From CALDOK01 sp964481655 (GTDB lineage: Bacteria; Myxococcota_A; UBA796; JAFGLY01): DNA of 64,000 nucleotides. How positions within the stretch are numbered: the first letter of the stretch is position 1; each line of letters opens with the position of its first letter. The notes under the pieces were generated by a model. The model made no database searches. It saw only the letters and a list, made by a program, of their open reading frames with translations, and was not told the origin of the DNA. A program made the position numbers and the translations under genes. This document shows positions 62,754 through 64,000 of this stretch, in pieces. The DNA lies in assembly GCA_964481655.1 (NCBI GenBank), contig CAYZVO010000009.1:1-64000 (forward strand). Direction: 5' to 3'.

Positions 62754-64000
62754 CTAGCCGATGAGGATCCCCGCGATCGTCCCGGTCATGAAGGCGGCCA
62801 GGCTGCCGCCGATCATCGCCCGCAGCCCGAGCTCCGCCAGATCGCGCATCCGCTCCGGCGCGATCCCTCCGATGCCCCCCAGCTGGATGCCGATGGAGGC
62901 GAAGTTGGCGAAGCCGCACAGGGCGTAGCTGGCGATGACCGCCGAACGCTGGCTCAGCACCGGGTTGGCGCTGTTGATCAGATCACCCAGGTGGATGTAG
63001 GCGATGAACTCGGTCAGCACGATCTTCTCGCCCAGCAGCGTGCCCACGATGCCGGCCTCGGCCCAGGGCACGCCCATGGCGAAGGCGATGGGGCTGAACA
63101 ACCAGCCGAGGATCTTGGACAGGCTCAAGGGATCGCAGCTGTCCATGAACCAGCCCAGGGCCACGCCGTCCGCGCAGAAACCGATGGGAATCCAGGTGAG
63201 CATCCAGTCGATCATGGCGATCAAGCCCACGAAGGCGATGAGCATGGCCGCCACGTTGATGGCCAGGGCCATGCCCTCCTTGGCTCCCCGGGCGGCGGCC
63301 TCGATGACGTTGCCGTCCACCTTCTCCACCGCGATGCTGGCCCCACCCGCCGTGGCGCTCTGCTCCCGCTCGGGGAACATCACCTTGGAGATGGCCAGGG
63401 CCGCTGGCGCGCTCATGATCGAGGCGGTGACCAGGTGGCCGGCGATGCCGGGGATGTCCTTGAGGAACCCCACGTAGGCGGCCATCACCCCCCCCGCGAC
63501 CGTGGCGAAGCCGCCGGTCATCACCGCGTGCAGCTCGGACCGGGTCATCTTGCCGATGAAGGGTGCGACCACCAGGGGGGCCTCGGTCTGGCCCACGAAG
63601 ATGTTGGCCGCGGCGCTCAGGCTCTCGGCCCCGCTCACGCCCATGGTGCGCTGCATGACCCAGGCCAGCCCCACCACGATCCGCTGCATGATGCCCAGGT
63701 GGTAGAGGATGGCCATCAGGCTCGAGAAGAAGATGATGGTGGGGAGGATCCAGAACGCGAAGGTCTTGACCGGCGGCGAGATGCGCCCGATGAAGGTCTC
63801 CGGCTCGCCCGTGGGCCCGAGGATCTGGTGCAGCTCGGTGGTCTGGAAGACGAAGTCCGCGCCGGCCTCCGAGAAGGACAGCAGCCGCTTCACGCCACCA
63901 TCGACCACCACGAAGAAGAAGTCCGACAGGCCCGGCGAGAGCACGATGATGCCCAGGATGAGCTGGAGCGCCACGCCCCAGATCACCGGCCGCCAGCGCA
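62754..64000 (-). CDS. Concentrative nucleoside transporter, CNT family (N-terminus outside window)
   Basis: The frame is open to the window end: the codons before GTG 63986 read RWRP, as in family members (WRPVIWGVALQLILG), so the start is missing and only a few residues or one helix may be lost. The visible 415 residues include multiple membrane helices, the Gly-rich G-x-T-E region as FVGQTEAPLVVAPFIG, TGGFATVAGGVMAAYVG, LTEFIAYIHLGDL and CGFANFASIGIQLGGIGG. CNT proteins import nucleosides with sodium or protons. Confidence 0.94.
   Translation of the reverse strand, partial: RWRPVIWGVALQLILGIIVLSPGLSDFFFVVVDGGVKRLLSFSEAGADFVFQTTELHQILGPTGEPETFIGRISPPVKTFAFWILPTIIFFSSLMAILYHLGIMQRIVVGLAWVMQRTMGVSGAESLSAAANIFVGQTEAPLVVAPFIGKMTRSELHAVMTGGFATVAGGVMAAYVGFLKDIPGIAGHLVTASIMSAPAALAISKVMFPEREQSATAGGASIAVEKVDGNVIEAAARGAKEGMALAINVAAMLIAFVGLIAMIDWMLTWIPIGFCADGVALGWFMDSCDPLSLSKILGWLFSPIAFAMGVPWAEAGIVGTLLGEKIVLTEFIAYIHLGDLINSANPVLSQRSAVIASYALCGFANFASIGIQLGGIGGIAPERMRDLAELGLRAMIGGSLAAFMTGTIAGILIG

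Overview
This is about 64 kb of very GC-rich DNA (roughly 70% G+C by eye) from a bacterial chromosome, almost fully coding. Several features together suggest an uncultured member of the Myxococcota or a related former deltaproteobacterial group. These are a cell-surface protein with MopE-type DGIDNDCDG repeats and a Cys-hydrophobic-Arg tail like MYXO-CTERM, a folP-cdaA-ybbR-glmM operon like that of Geobacter, a VKOR-DsbA fusion, Tad-type pseudopilins, and a serine palmitoyltransferase-like enzyme. The assignment is an inference from gene content. The assembly has one explicit gap (10 N at 51343-51352) and one suspicious homopolymer tract (44726-44811).

Layout. 1-3.8 kb: end of a prolyl oligopeptidase, a polytopic membrane protein, an N-formylglutamate amidohydrolase-like enzyme and a small exported protein. 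3.9-11.8 kb (minus strand): one long run pal-like, cpoB-like, folP, cdaA, ybbR/cdaR, glmM, pdxJ, nnrD/nnrE, with a good sigma70-type promoter in front of pal. It joins envelope maintenance, folate, c-di-AMP and UDP-GlcNAc precursor synthesis, PLP synthesis and NAD(P)HX repair. 12-14.7 kb: a membrane metallopeptidase of unusual architecture, a candidate 6S RNA with its own promoter and terminator, and a TPR lipoprotein.

14.8-31.6 kb (minus strand): the dcw cell-wall and division cluster, in transcription order mraZ, rsmH, ftsL, ftsI, (566-bp gap), murE, murF, mraY, murD, ftsW, murC, murB, ddl, (387-bp gap), ftsQ, ftsZ. murG and ftsA, normally inside such clusters, are absent, and MurB looks degenerate. 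The region upstream of mraZ carries a phased array of TGGRAA-type repeats. An IS21-family element (istA/istB plus two accessory ORFs, about 32058-35304) sits between that region and smpB.

35.8-43.7 kb: smpB, a VKOR-DsbA oxidoreductase, prmA and rsmE on the plus strand, then a minus-strand group of three TadE/TadG-like proteins and the large MopE-like lipoprotein. 44-49 kb (plus): peroxiredoxin, yqeY and a three-gene biotin-dependent carboxylase set (biotin carboxylase, 581-aa carboxyltransferase, biotin carrier). 49-52.8 kb: an exported protein and a Ser/Thr kinase-like receptor split by the sequence gap. 52.8-61.2 kb: cobalamin adenosyltransferase, a basic protein of unknown function, a lytic transglycosylase, a DUF2752 protein, zapA, ftsY, smc and a TM2-domain protein. 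61.3-64 kb: a serine palmitoyltransferase-like enzyme behind two TetR-type palindromes, and a concentrative nucleoside transporter that runs off the end.

No CRISPR array, rRNA or tRNA gene was seen. The most interesting points are the HEXXHXXGXXD membrane peptidase with a bL12-like and B-box-like front end, the missing murG and ftsA with a degenerate MurB, the candidate 6S RNA, the repeat array in front of mraZ, and the operator-flanked sphingolipid-type synthase.
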